In this document: one piece after another, positions 26,357 through 34,430 of the stretch
Layout of the letters: every line of letters starts with the position of its first letter
Numbering within the stretch: position 1 is the first letter of the stretch
DNA from: Micrococcales bacterium KH10
GTDB lineage: Bacteria > Actinomycetota > Actinomycetes > Actinomycetales > Cellulomonadaceae
DNA: 64,000 nt
NCBI GenBank assembly: GCA_900188465.1
Contig: FZPE01000002.1
Location: 1-64,000 of the forward strand
Direction of reading: 5' to 3'
Made by a program: the position numbers and the translations under genes
Notes under the pieces: model-generated
What the model saw: only the letters and a program-made list of their open reading frames with translations
Told to the model about the DNA's origin: nothing
The model's database searches: none

Positions 26357-27386
26357 CAGGTGGCGGCTCGCTCCATTCCTTCACGAAGCCGCACGCAATG
26401 TCTTTGACTTCCGGGCCAAACTCTTTCCCGCGGTACTACTCGCCGTTCTCGCCGGTTCCGGGCTGGCCGCGATCAGCGCCATCGAATCAACGGGGATCGA
26501 GAACCAACTCAAAGACCTGCAACAGCAAGGCAGGCTCGTCTACACCCTGACCTCGCAAGATCCCTCCAAGCCGGTCGAAATTGACCGCGCATCGTGCGAG
26601 GCGTTGGCCGACCAACCCGGTGTCGATCGTGCGGGTCTGGTCAAGGGAATCGGATTTTACGACGTCCCCCAAATTGGCACCGGCATGATCATCTCAGCTG
26701 CCTCGTCGTCACTATTTCCTGAACTCACCACACACGGCGCGCTCGTCGGCTCCGCGCTGCGTGAATCCGGCCCAGCATTCAACCTGAAATTGCCTGATGG
26801 GTACGTGGCTCAAGCAATGGTGTTGCCGGCACAGCCCAGCGGCATCGATACAAACTCAATGGTGCTCGTCCCGCTGCGTGCTGATCAACAAACCGGCGAC
26901 AGTTGCCGGGTCGTGTTCGAGCGACACGGCAACCCTAAAGAAGCCGGAGACCGCGCCCTCGCGTCGTTACAGGCGCATGGATCAGAACCTCTTGTCGCAA
27001 ACACGCCCCACCAAGAGAACATTGATCCGGTCGCGGCATACCTCAAACGAGCATCCCGGTTCTTGCCACTCTTGATCGGGATACTCGGTGGTTTTGCAGC
27101 AGCCGTGATCAACCGAGTGCGGCTCAGCGAATTCGCTGCCTATCGGTTGTCCGGCACCTCTGGGCGTTCACTCGCACTACTCATGTGGACCGAACAGGCA
27201 CTCCTCGCAGGAACTCTGGCTTCCGCGACAGCCGTTGCGACCCTTGTGCTGCGCAATTACCCGATCAGTCCAGACACCGTGATCTATGGCGGTTTGACCG
27301 CTGGTCTTGCTTGGATCGCTACCGCCACTTTATTCACTATTGACATCGCCTGGCGGCGACCAACTGACTTGGCCAAAGACCGCTAA
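26346..27386 (+). CDS. FtsX/MacB-like ABC transporter permease
   Basis: 346 aa with the FtsX-fold layout: one N-terminal transmembrane helix (about 27-48, LFPAVLLAVLAGSGLAAISAI), a large extracytoplasmic domain (to about 235) with two Cys (RASCEALADQ and GDSCRVVF), then three C-terminal helices (FLPLLIGILGGFAAAVI, ALLMWTEQALLAGTLASATAVATLVL, YGGLTAGLAWIATATLFTI). MacB-type permeases move or release substrates such as peptides, drugs or lipoproteins from the outer leaflet using the adaptor. Substrate unknown; the secreted protein at 23975 is the nearest candidate. Confidence 0.85.
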   Translation: MQRDRWRLAPFLHEAARNVFDFRAKLFPAVLLAVLAGSGLAAISAIESTGIENQLKDLQQQGRLVYTLTSQDPSKPVEIDRASCEALADQPGVDRAGLVKGIGFYDVPQIGTGMIISAASSSLFPELTTHGALVGSALRESGPAFNLKLPDGYVAQAMVLPAQPSGIDTNSMVLVPLRADQQTGDSCRVVFERHGNPKEAGDRALASLQAHGSEPLVANTPHQENIDPVAAYLKRASRFLPLLIGILGGFAAAVINRVRLSEFAAYRLSGTSGRSLALLMWTEQALLAGTLASATAVATLVLRNYPISPDTVIYGGLTAGLAWIATATLFTIDIAWRRPTDLAKDR

Positions 27387-27509
27387 CCATCTCCATACAG
27401 CGCCGCGAGTGGACGACTCGCCAGTGAGCCGATGCAAAGACCTACGAACTTCGCCCCTAGTTACTGGATGCCAAGGAAGTAAACAGCAGAATCCCGCTAG
27501 GCTAGGAGG

Positions 27510-27863
27510 ATGCGTAATCTGCTGATTTTGCTCGCCGCAGCACTCACTGTCTATGCCGCGGTGGATTGCTACCAAGCACCTCGGTACCGCCACGTGGGAG
27601 TGCCGCGCTGGCTGTGGCTCATCCTGGTGATCGTATTACCGGTGATGGGGCCGATCATATGGCTTGTCATCAGCAAGACTGCGAAAAAACCCGGGCCGGT
27701 CGCCCCGGACGATGACCCCGAGTTCTTACGATTTTTGGACGAGCGCGCCCGGCGCGCCACCACCGAGCCTCCGATTAGCGACGCTGGTAACGAAACACCA
27801 TCGACCTCGGACGACTCCGCTCAATCGCCAACAGACCCGCCCAAGGACGACCCAGAGTCCTGA
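27510..27863 (+). CDS. PLDc_N domain membrane protein
   Basis: 117 aa. The N-terminal two-helix module (LLILLAAALTVYAAVDCYQAP and PRWLWLILVIVLPVMGPIIWLVIS) matches the phospholipase D/cardiolipin synthase N-terminal domain without the catalytic HKD part. The C-terminus is a disordered acidic Pro/Ser tail with DDPEFLRFLDERAR. GGAGG lies immediately before the ATG. Such short proteins are common near menaquinone genes in actinobacteria; their function is unknown. Confidence 0.88.
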   Translation: MRNLLILLAAALTVYAAVDCYQAPRYRHVGVPRWLWLILVIVLPVMGPIIWLVISKTAKKPGPVAPDDDPEFLRFLDERARRATTEPPISDAGNETPSTSDDSAQSPTDPPKDDPES

Positions 27864-27882
27864 TCGCTGACTTCTCGAACGG

Positions 27883-28197
27883 TTATCCAAGCCTTTCTGA
27901 CCAATAGCCTGGCCGCTTTCGCTCGTGCGCGTAAGCAAGAACATAAATCTCGCGGCCGCTACGAAGGTAGACAATCTTGAATGGAAAGCCCGCAACGCTT
28001 CTCGAATAGAGTTGGGGCGAACGTTCCTGATTACGGTAGAAACCCCAGTTCACTGACGGGTCACGAATACTGTCGACCGCTGCGTCAACAGCATCCATGA
28101 AGACATCGCCCCAACCTGGCCGCTTTTCTTCGTACCATTGTGCAGCTCGGCGATATTCTTCTATGGCGTCGCGGTGTTCACGCCAATCCAGCATCAC
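27883..28197 (-). CDS. ParE/RelE superfamily toxin
   Basis: 104 aa. The family pattern is WREHRDAIEEYRRAAQWYEEKRPGWGDVFMDAVDAAVDSIRDPS at the N-terminus and RSVAGFPFKIVYLRSGREIYVLAYAHERKRPGYW at the C-terminus. Probable gyrase- or ribosome-targeting toxin. The ATG overlaps the antitoxin stop by 4 bp, the usual coupling. Confidence 0.92.
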   Translation of the reverse strand: MMLDWREHRDAIEEYRRAAQWYEEKRPGWGDVFMDAVDAAVDSIRDPSVNWGFYRNQERSPQLYSRSVAGFPFKIVYLRSGREIYVLAYAHERKRPGYWSERLG

Positions 28198-28445
28198 TTT
28201 CGAAGTGCAGCAATCTCAGCACGAATATGGTCATGCGCACGGCGCCCATCCACAAACTCGTCCGGATTGCTCAACACATCGCTCACACGGCGGTCGATTG
28301 CTTCATCCCACGCCGCATCTACGTCTGCCTGTGAAAGATCCGAATCTTCGTCCACACTAAGCAGAAGTTGGTGAGCAACTTCGAGTCGCTCGTTAACATC
28401 AAGCGCCTTGCCCGCCGCTATATACTCCGCCAATTCTGCCGTCAT
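28194..28445 (-). CDS. Addiction module antitoxin (Unstab_antitox type)
   Basis: 83 aa, acidic and helical: ELAEYIAAGKALDVNERLEVAHQLLLSVDEDSDLSQADVDAAWDEAIDRRVSDVLSN. The repeated L-x-x-R-x-x-x-A and DAAWDEAIDRRV motifs match the putative addiction-module component family that pairs with ParE-like toxins. It lies upstream of and coupled to its toxin. Confidence 0.9.
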   Translation of the reverse strand: MTAELAEYIAAGKALDVNERLEVAHQLLLSVDEDSDLSQADVDAAWDEAIDRRVSDVLSNPDEFVDGRRAHDHIRAEIAALRK

Positions 28446-28496
28446 ACATACGAGTGTACGCGTGCCCTATGACATCAACCAGGCCTGAGTTGCAGG

Positions 28497-29912
28497 CTAC
28501 GAACCGGACGAACCAGAGTCATGATCGCCTTGCCGTCCCGTCAATTCCACTTCGCGCAATTCAGAAATCTCACTGTCGTCGCGTGCAGCGACGTCATCCG
28601 AGTCATCATCTGGTGAACCGTCCGCGACCACAGGCTGATCCGCTTCTGGCAGATTCAAGACGGCATCCGGCGCCATCGCAGCGGCGATGGCAGTGGTGAT
28701 CGGAATGGCTAGCACCAGTCCGATCGAACTGACCAGGGTTCGCACCACTTCTTCAGCGATTGCACCAGACGTCAGTGAGACCCCGACAGCCTGCTGTTGC
28801 ATGATGACCAGCATGAACAGCGGCAGCGACGCGCCTAAATAGGCAAAGACAATCGTGTAGACAGTAGAGGCGATGTGGTCTCGTCCGATGCGCAGGGCTC
28901 CTCGGAACAGCGCCCACCGGCCAGCCTGCGGTGCCAAGGCCCTCATCTCCCACACCGCAGACGCCTGCGTGACCGTGACATCGTTCAGCACACCGAGACC
29001 CGCCAGCACGATGCCGCACATCACCAGGCCACGCATATCCAGGTTGGGCACGTAAACGGGAAGCATCAGCGCTTCTTCGCTGGTCAGTCCCGTGAGCTGA
29101 CTCGCCCCCGTGGCCCACCAAGCAATCGCCGTCGTCAGCGCCAGCCCGCACACCGTGCCCAGCAGCGCAGTAGAAGTTCGCACCGAAACTCCGTGCGCAA
29201 CATAAAGCGACACCAACATGATGGCAGTCGAACTCACCAACGCGACCAGCATCGGTGGTTGTCCAGCCAACAGCGCGGGCAGGGTAAAGAAACCCAACAC
29301 TGCGACCGACAGCCCCAGTCCAATGAACGCCGCTAAACCGCGCCATCGAGCCACCGCCAAGACCAACAGCCCGTAGAAGATGGCGAGCATGCCAATGGGA
29401 GCCGTGCGGTCATAGTCGAGGAATACATAAGGACTTGCTTCATTGCCGCTACCGTCATCGACTCCGACGGCGTAGGGCAGGTAGATGATGCGAAGCTTCG
29501 CTCCGTCGGAGACTCCTACCCGCATTTGTTCCGTGGGCATGTTGACCCGAATATCGATGCCGACCTCGGGTATGGGATGGCCACCAGCCTGTAGTCGTTC
29601 AATAGACTCGTCCGGGATCCCGGTCAGCACGGCCGGAGCCAGCATTCGGTCCTCGTCGGCTGGCCCAGTGATCTGTGCACTCATCACAGCCGCGTCAGGA
29701 TCCATCATCGGCAGCCGGTCCGGCAGGGACGAAGGGGACGGCCACAGGCCGATCAGGCCCACCACAGTGCCCAGCAGCACTGGGACGAGCACCGCCAGAA
29801 TGATCATCCGGCCGCGGCGGTCTGATGAGACAGCTCCGTGTCCGCCGCCGTGAGAGTGCCCGTGACCATGCGCCGGCATCTGGAGCTTTCGGGCTTGAGC
29901 CGGGTCGGTCAT
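28497..29912 (-). CDS. YibE/F family membrane protein
   Basis: 471 aa from ATG 29912, 10 bp after the ABC permease gene (a longer frame would overlap that gene). A His-rich cytoplasmic N-terminus (HGHGHSHGGGHG, possible metal binding) precedes one transmembrane helix, an extracytoplasmic domain ending KLRIIYLPYAVGVDD, and then about seven helices. The signature region is GVSVRTSTALLGTVCGLALTT and VLAGLGVLNDVTVTQASAVWEMR. The C-terminus is a long acidic tail. Family function is not established; transport is often suggested. Co-directional with the ABC-2 genes. Confidence 0.9.
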   Translation of the reverse strand: MTDPAQARKLQMPAHGHGHSHGGGHGAVSSDRRGRMIILAVLVPVLLGTVVGLIGLWPSPSSLPDRLPMMDPDAAVMSAQITGPADEDRMLAPAVLTGIPDESIERLQAGGHPIPEVGIDIRVNMPTEQMRVGVSDGAKLRIIYLPYAVGVDDGSGNEASPYVFLDYDRTAPIGMLAIFYGLLVLAVARWRGLAAFIGLGLSVAVLGFFTLPALLAGQPPMLVALVSSTAIMLVSLYVAHGVSVRTSTALLGTVCGLALTTAIAWWATGASQLTGLTSEEALMLPVYVPNLDMRGLVMCGIVLAGLGVLNDVTVTQASAVWEMRALAPQAGRWALFRGALRIGRDHIASTVYTIVFAYLGASLPLFMLVIMQQQAVGVSLTSGAIAEEVVRTLVSSIGLVLAIPITTAIAAAMAPDAVLNLPEADQPVVADGSPDDDSDDVAARDDSEISELREVELTGRQGDHDSGSSGS

Positions 29913-29922
29913 GCCGTCACCA

Positions 29923-30729
29923 TCAGGCAATGTCTTTACGCAAGGTGGTAACTCGTCCAACAAAGGCCAGCACTAGACCGTAGGCGATCAGGACGAGTGC
30001 TCCCTGCCACCAGGCGAGCACGTCGGCCATACCCATGGTGGCGTAGAACGATGCTTCTGAGAGCGCTTCGCCCGCGGCTCCTGGCAGGTATGCGGAGATC
30101 GCCGCACCGGCATCGTTCAGTGCGGCAGGCAAGGCCATGCGCACGATGGGTTCGACGAACTGCGTGAAGGCGAGGATCACCACGATGGCGGCCACCTGGT
30201 TGGAGATGACACTGCCGATGCCTACACCGACCACGGTCCATACCGTCAGCGCGATGACGGCCAGCACAACGGAGCGCCACACCGACGCTTCGCCGAGCAT
30301 AGGATCTTCGCCCATGATCGCGAGGGTGCCTGCTCCTGCCAGGGTCCCGGACAGCACTCCGACCAGTCCGTAGAGCACCCCTGCTGGCAACGCGGCGATG
30401 AGTTTACTCACCAGGAACTTTGTTCGAGACGGTTCGAACAGCAGGCTCGGCACGATGGTGCCGTGTCGGAATTCACCAGTGACGGACATGATTCCGATCA
30501 GAGCCGGAAAGACATACCCGAATGACACCGCGATGGTGTAAACCGATTTTGCCTGCGCCAACGGGTCGACTTCGACGGCCTCACCCGACATGTCTTCGGC
30601 GCCGTAGCCCAAAGAGAACGCCATCGTCGCAGCCAGGAAGATCATGTAGGCAGCCAGCATGATCAGCAGCACCCACCACATTCGGGTGGAGAAGAACTTG
30701 CGAATCTCGGTGCGGATTCCGTTGCTCAT
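29923..30729 (-). CDS. ABC-2 type transporter permease
   Basis: 268 aa, about six hydrophobic segments: WWVLLIMLAAYMIFLAATMAFSL, VSFGYVFPALIGIMSVTGEF with the conserved GEFRHGT(I), LIAALPAGVLYGLVGVLSG, VVLAVIALTVWTVVGVGIGSVI, VAAIVVILAFTQFVEPI, and LAWWQGALVLIAYGLVLAF. The ATG overlaps the ATPase stop by 4 bp, so together they form an ABC exporter. Substrate unknown; related systems often confer drug or peptide export. Confidence 0.92.
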   Translation of the reverse strand: MSNGIRTEIRKFFSTRMWWVLLIMLAAYMIFLAATMAFSLGYGAEDMSGEAVEVDPLAQAKSVYTIAVSFGYVFPALIGIMSVTGEFRHGTIVPSLLFEPSRTKFLVSKLIAALPAGVLYGLVGVLSGTLAGAGTLAIMGEDPMLGEASVWRSVVLAVIALTVWTVVGVGIGSVISNQVAAIVVILAFTQFVEPIVRMALPAALNDAGAAISAYLPGAAGEALSEASFYATMGMADVLAWWQGALVLIAYGLVLAFVGRVTTLRKDIA

Positions 30730-31691
30730 GCGGCTGCTCCTGTCATCGCGGGGGCTGGCGCTCCCTCAGCCACAAGCCGCAAGAACACCTCTTCCAAACT
30801 CGGCGCGTCCTCTTCGAGCCGGTGTAACTCGATCCGGTTCGCGAAGGCCGCCGCGCCGACTTCGGCTGCTCGCACTCCTTGAATCCGCAGTGCACCGCCG
30901 TGTGCACCAACCGACTGGGCGGTCCACTGTTGCTGCTCGACCAGGTCTGCCAAGGCTGTGGGCTGCGGCCCGTCAACGATGACCGCTGGCACCGCGAGTG
31001 CGTTCAGTTCCACAAGCGGGGATTCATGGACGAGTTGCCCGCGAGCAATGATCACAACATCGTCGACGGATTGCTGCACTTCAGAGAGCACGTGGCTGGA
31101 AACCAACACGGTGCGGCCAGCGGCTGCGAAGTCCTTCAGGAAGTTCCGCAGCCATGCGATGCCTTCGGGGTCAAGGCCGTTGGTGGGCTCGTCCAGAATG
31201 AGTACTTCGGGGTCACCGAGCAGTGCCGTAGCGAGTCCCAGCCGTTGCCGCATACCGGTTGAGAATCCGCCGACCCGGCGATCTGCCGCTGGGCCTAGCC
31301 CAAGGAACTCCAGCAGTTCTGTGCAGCGGTCAGTCGTGGCCCCTGCTGACTGTGCGTAGAGTTTCAGGTGGTCGAGTGCGGTGCGGCCCGGATGGAAGCT
31401 ACTGGCTTCGAGTGCCGCTCCGATCCGAGTAGCGGGGTGCTCGAGCGTCGTATACGGCTTGCCGCCGAATAAGGCAGTCCCGCTCGTCGCTTGGACCAAG
31501 CCCAACAGGATTCGCAAGGTAGTGGTCTTACCCGCCCCATTGGGTCCCAGGAAGCCGGTGACTCGTCCTGGCTTGACGGTGAAACTTAGGTTGTCTACCG
31601 CTTTGACCTGGCCGAACTGCTTGGTCAGTTGATTCACGCTGATAGAGAGCCCGTCAGCGCGCTGGTCGCGATTGTCTGTGTCCTCGCTCAT
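30726..31691 (-). CDS. ABC transporter ATP-binding protein
   Basis: 321 aa from ATG 31691. Walker A FLGPNGAGKTTTLRILLGL near residue 50, signature GGFSTGMRQRLGLATALLGDPEVLILDEPTNGLDPEGI, and switch VSSHVLSEVQQ. The C-terminal extension after about residue 225 (VDGPQPTALADLVEQQQW, APSLEEVFLRLV) is typical of ABC-2/DrrA-type drug or natural-product exporters. Coupled to the permease. Confidence 0.95.
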   Translation of the reverse strand: MSEDTDNRDQRADGLSISVNQLTKQFGQVKAVDNLSFTVKPGRVTGFLGPNGAGKTTTLRILLGLVQATSGTALFGGKPYTTLEHPATRIGAALEASSFHPGRTALDHLKLYAQSAGATTDRCTELLEFLGLGPAADRRVGGFSTGMRQRLGLATALLGDPEVLILDEPTNGLDPEGIAWLRNFLKDFAAAGRTVLVSSHVLSEVQQSVDDVVIIARGQLVHESPLVELNALAVPAVIVDGPQPTALADLVEQQQWTAQSVGAHGGALRIQGVRAAEVGAAAFANRIELHRLEEDAPSLEEVFLRLVAEGAPAPAMTGAAA

Positions 31692-31784
31692 GGGTTTCAG
31701 CCTACAAGGACCGGGCGACATATTGCTGGGTCATGACGCGGATGCGCTGGTCATCGCTACTTGATGATGACACCACAGGCGATC

Positions 31785-32768
31785 TCAACTAGATTCAGAG
31801 CCCTCGTCGATGTTGACGTACTCGCTGAAGATCCCGGACGGTGCGATGGCAAGTTTCGGCTCGCCGCCTTCCTCACCCTGGCGACCACCAATCCGCTCCA
31901 CCGTGCCGTCGGGTGCCCAGTAGTAGGTATATGGGCTGACCAGGCCTCCTGGGTGGTGGAAGTCTGGGCTGAAACTGAGGCTGTCAGCGGTCTGCACTAC
32001 GCCCATGAGCTGGTTGATCCACTCGTCCTGCGTGATGACCGAGTACAGCAACAGACTGCGGTTCGGAATGGCGAATACGATTCCGAGCGGCGCTGTTCCG
32101 GTCACTTCTGGGACGAGTGCTCCCAGGTTGGCGGCCTTCGACGCTATGAATAGCGAATCACCGGTGAGTCCTTTGACGAACTCGTTGATCTCGAACTGTT
32201 CGCCTATGGGTTCGGCATCGGTATTGGCCTGGCCCTGGGCAAAAAGGTCGTCGACGGTCATGGCCACGGAGTCCAAAGCAGACGAGGGCAGTGTGGTGAC
32301 CGTGTCCGGGTAGTCAACGCAGAGCGCTTGAACGATTCCCGGCGCGAATGCTCTGGCATACGAGGTGTCTACGAGGTCGTCCTCGACGTCGCTGAGCAGC
32401 CGGGTGCGGATCCGTTCACGTAACTCGTCCTCGCTCATGTCTTCGGGTTCCGTGCGGTTCTGTGCTTCAAGCTGGGCAGTGACCATGTAGCTCACGAACT
32501 GTGGCCACTCGTCCCGTTCGATCTCGCGCGCGTTCGCGATCATATTGTCCAAGAACGCGATGGAGCCGTTGGACAGGTGCAGCGCGTACTCGTCGCCAGT
32601 GTCGTCGAGGGTGGCGGTGATGTCGTGTCGAGCGAACTCCGCAATCACCAGGTCGCGCACTGCCTTGCCGACCTCGTCCAACGGGGGTGGACCAGCCGTA
32701 GCGGATGGGTCACCGCCGTGATCGGACTCGTCCTTATTGCCGAAGATCTTGCCGAAGAATCCCGCCAC
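31785..32768 (-). CDS. Hypothetical cytoplasmic protein
   Basis: 327 aa from GTG 32768, chosen because GAGGAGAAGG lies 8-17 bp upstream; an ATG at 32792 is in frame but sits in a repeated sequence (32782-32814) and has no ribosome site. The N-terminus VAGFFGKIFGNKDESD is followed by DEVGKAVRDLVIAEFARHDITATLDDTGDEYALHL and a long alpha/beta region with EWPQFVSYMVTAQLE and SPYTYYWAPDGTVERI. No membrane segment. I do not recognise a family beyond a loose likeness to DUF1444-type proteins. The single gene is followed by accessory repeats upstream. Confidence 0.75.
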   Translation of the reverse strand: MAGFFGKIFGNKDESDHGGDPSATAGPPPLDEVGKAVRDLVIAEFARHDITATLDDTGDEYALHLSNGSIAFLDNMIANAREIERDEWPQFVSYMVTAQLEAQNRTEPEDMSEDELRERIRTRLLSDVEDDLVDTSYARAFAPGIVQALCVDYPDTVTTLPSSALDSVAMTVDDLFAQGQANTDAEPIGEQFEINEFVKGLTGDSLFIASKAANLGALVPEVTGTAPLGIVFAIPNRSLLLYSVITQDEWINQLMGVVQTADSLSFSPDFHHPGGLVSPYTYYWAPDGTVERIGGRQGEEGGEPKLAIAPSGIFSEYVNIDEGSESS

Positions 32769-32781
32769 GTCGCTTACCTTC

Positions 32782-32814
32782 TCCTCAGTCATTAGGGCCC
32801 GAACGCTGCGTTAC
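32782..32814. repeat. 33-bp direct repeat, left copy
   Basis: TCCTCAGTCATTAGG then G-C-CCGAACGCTGCGTTAC; 30 of 33 bases match the copy at 33827-33859, same orientation, 1045 bp apart. The two copies enclose an accessory, gene-poor stretch containing a truncated endonuclease V gene. Confidence 0.8.
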
Positions 32815-32833
32815 TCGACGACCAAACCTGATG

Positions 32834-32928
32834 ATTGAGTACGCGACGAAGGAGCGGTATCGAGATCACCAACAGGTCTCGATATGCTGCGCTACTCGAC
32901 CACCGTACACGCCACGCTCGTCGAGTAG
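32834..32928. repeat. TCGAGTAG-type hairpin repeat
   Basis: Two stems: TATCGAGA (32858-32865) with TCTCGATA (32877-32884), and CTACTCGA (32892-32899) with TCGAGTAG (32921-32928). Words like TCGAGTAG...ATCGAGACC are a dispersed intergenic repeat known from many Micrococcales chromosomes. This copy looks degenerate. Confidence 0.7.
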
Positions 32929-32971
32929 TGAGCCCGCGAAGGCGCCAAGACAAGCCCGCTATGCCAGTGGT

Positions 32972-33029
32972 GGTATCAAAGTCGTGTTCGGGGCACCATA
33001 TTTGATACCCCTAACACGACTTTGATACC
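32972..33029. repeat. Long inverted repeat, hairpin family B copy 2
   Basis: Arms of 22 bp (32972-32993 and 33008-33029; 21 of 22 pair) begin GGTATCAAAGTCGTGTT. The loop is again 14 nt and again begins CACCATAT. The arm sequence differs from copies 1 and 3, so loop and architecture are conserved while the arms vary. Its right end lies about 20 bp from where the endonuclease V remnant becomes recognisable. Confidence 0.85.
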
Positions 33030-33052
33030 CCGAGACGAGTAGCAGCCCTAGT

Positions 33053-33355
33053 CGTCTGCCCAGATCTATTATTCTCAACCGTGCAGTCGGAACACACGTT
33101 TCTGCTTCACTTGACATTCCGGTAATCGCGGTTGCAAAGACCGCTTTTCGAACCGCGACCCACGCGGTCAAAGTCGTACGAGGATCAGCAAGCAAACCCC
33201 TGTACGTCACGGTGCCAGGTGGAATTAGTCTGGCGGAGGCAGCCGAGCGCGTTGCCGCAATGGCAGGACCTTATCGAATCCCCAACGCATTGAAACGAGC
33301 AGATAGGCTCGCGCGTGGCCTCGTCGAGCCGACCGGTGCCCGCTATTTGCTCTGA
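33053..33355 (+). pseudogene. nfi: Endonuclease V (nfi) C-terminal remnant
   Basis: The frame ending at TGA 33353-33355 translates to ...RAVGTHVSASLDIPVIAVAKTAF, RTATHAVKVVRGSASKPLYV, AAERVAAMAGPYRIPNALKRADRLARG. This matches the C-terminal third of endonuclease V (deoxyinosine 3' endonuclease), including the VAKT-x-F core. The N-terminal two thirds with the catalytic Asp/Glu are absent: upstream the frame soon meets a stop (33023) inside hairpin B copy 2. So this is a 5'-truncated, non-functional relic, probably left by a rearrangement at the repeat. Confidence 0.75.
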
Positions 33356-33826
33356 CTACCCGCGGTCAACGACCAGCAAACAAGTCACGAACATGAGCCG
33401 TACTTTCCGGTGCGACAACTCGAAAGGCTCAGAGATACCACAAGTAACTTCCATCCGTCGAGTCACTGCCACGCGCCGCTGATACCGTCCCAACGTCGGT
33501 CCGCTGTGTGAATCAGCGCCCAAGCATCGCCAACTCCTAGAAGCGAGTCAAACACAGAAAGCGGCGACCTTGTCAGACTTCGCTGGCGACCTTCTAGTAG
33601 TTCAATTTCATACACGCGCCCAACGGGCAACCGACCCTTCACCCGTCTTATTCACACGTTCGTGTCAAAAGGTCCCCGATATAGTTCCAATATCCACTAG
33701 TAGCCGAGCGTTCCTCATCGTAGAAACTACTCGGCAGATCCATACCAAACGGCTCATTCAATGCTGTACTGCCGCACACCTAAAGAGGGCATCCTCTCTG
33801 CGAATAGCCCAAAAACACAGGCATCA
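33356..33826. other. Gene-poor accessory stretch
   Basis: No supported gene on either strand. Open frames here (for example 33570-33947 on plus) have no recognisable motif, no ribosome site and base use unlike the neighbours. The sequence is noticeably richer in A/T than flanking genes, consistent with decayed or foreign DNA between the 33-bp direct repeats. Confidence 0.5.
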
Positions 33827-33859
33827 TCCTCAGCCATTAGGTGCCGAACGCTGCGTTAC
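33827..33859. repeat. 33-bp direct repeat, right copy
   Basis: TCCTCAGCCATTAGG then T-G-CCGAACGCTGCGTTAC; three mismatches to the copy at 32782-32814. It lies just downstream of the vapC relic. Confidence 0.8.
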
Positions 33860-33885
33860 GCACACACCCCTCCGATGGACAAAAC

Positions 33886-34127
33886 CTATGCTTCTATACA
33901 CGTCACGCCCGGCAGGTCACCGAACCGCGCGTCGACATCACAACTGATGACGACGCGCCCCGTCTCGGCGGCGTGCGCCGCAATGATCAGGTCATGCGCC
34001 CCTCTTGCGGAGCCGGTCCGACGAATATGGGCCAGAAGCCTGCCATGTGAACGGCCATTTTCGTCGTGTATTCCAGTATCTCTGCCTGGTCGAGAAACAC
34101 ATCAAGCACGTTGGTGTCGATGATTAC
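33886..34127 (-). pseudogene. Broken PIN-domain (VapC-like) toxin
   Basis: Immediately after the antitoxin the frame reads VIIDTNVLDVFLDQAEIL, a PIN N-terminus with the first Asp, but it soon meets a stop. In another frame the C-terminal half is intact: LLAHIRRTGSARGAHDLIIAAHAAETGRVVISCDVDARFGDLPGV, ending at TAG 33886. The middle of the domain, about 50 residues with the second acidic residue, is missing, and the first codon is GTA, not a start. So the toxin is inactivated by deletion and frameshift. Confidence 0.8.
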
Positions 34128-34384
34128 TCTTCGGACCACAGGTCTGACCCAGGTGTCAGTAGTGCTCTGGTCTCGTCGAGAATGACTTGGGAATCATCAT
34201 CCGACGGATCGGCTTCAAGCCGCTGTAGTTCTACTTTGAGCGACTCCCAAGTGTGTTCCGGCGCGGGCCGGAATTCTGCTATTGCACGACCGCCTCGGGT
34301 GACCATGACGGTCTCGCCGCGCTCAATCGCATCAAGCAGTTGTGAGAACTGCCTCGAGGCTTCGGCCGCCGTCAAAATCCGCAT
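34124..34384 (-). CDS. Phd/YefM-type antitoxin, partner toxin lost
   Basis: 86 aa. The Phd DNA-binding module is clear: RILTAAEASRQFSQLLDAIERGETVMVTRGGRAIAEFRPA. The C-terminal toxin-binding tail (WESLKVELQRLEADPSDDDSQVILDETRALLTPGSDLW) is complete. The adjacent toxin is broken, so this is an orphan antitoxin. It may persist as a regulator or as protection against a related toxin. Confidence 0.9.
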   Translation of the reverse strand: MRILTAAEASRQFSQLLDAIERGETVMVTRGGRAIAEFRPAPEHTWESLKVELQRLEADPSDDDSQVILDETRALLTPGSDLWSEE

Positions 34385-34430
34385 ACAACGATGGTGTCAG
34401 ATTATCTGATTTTTAGAGCAAAAGAATCGG

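Noticed and set aside
32834-32928. tRNA or riboswitch
   Set aside because: The stems belong to a TCGAGTAG-type dispersed repeat; no tRNA arms or aptamer core.
33570-33947. 125-aa open frame on plus strand
   Set aside because: No motif, His/Arg-rich shadow-like composition, and it overlaps the 33-bp repeat and the toxin relic.
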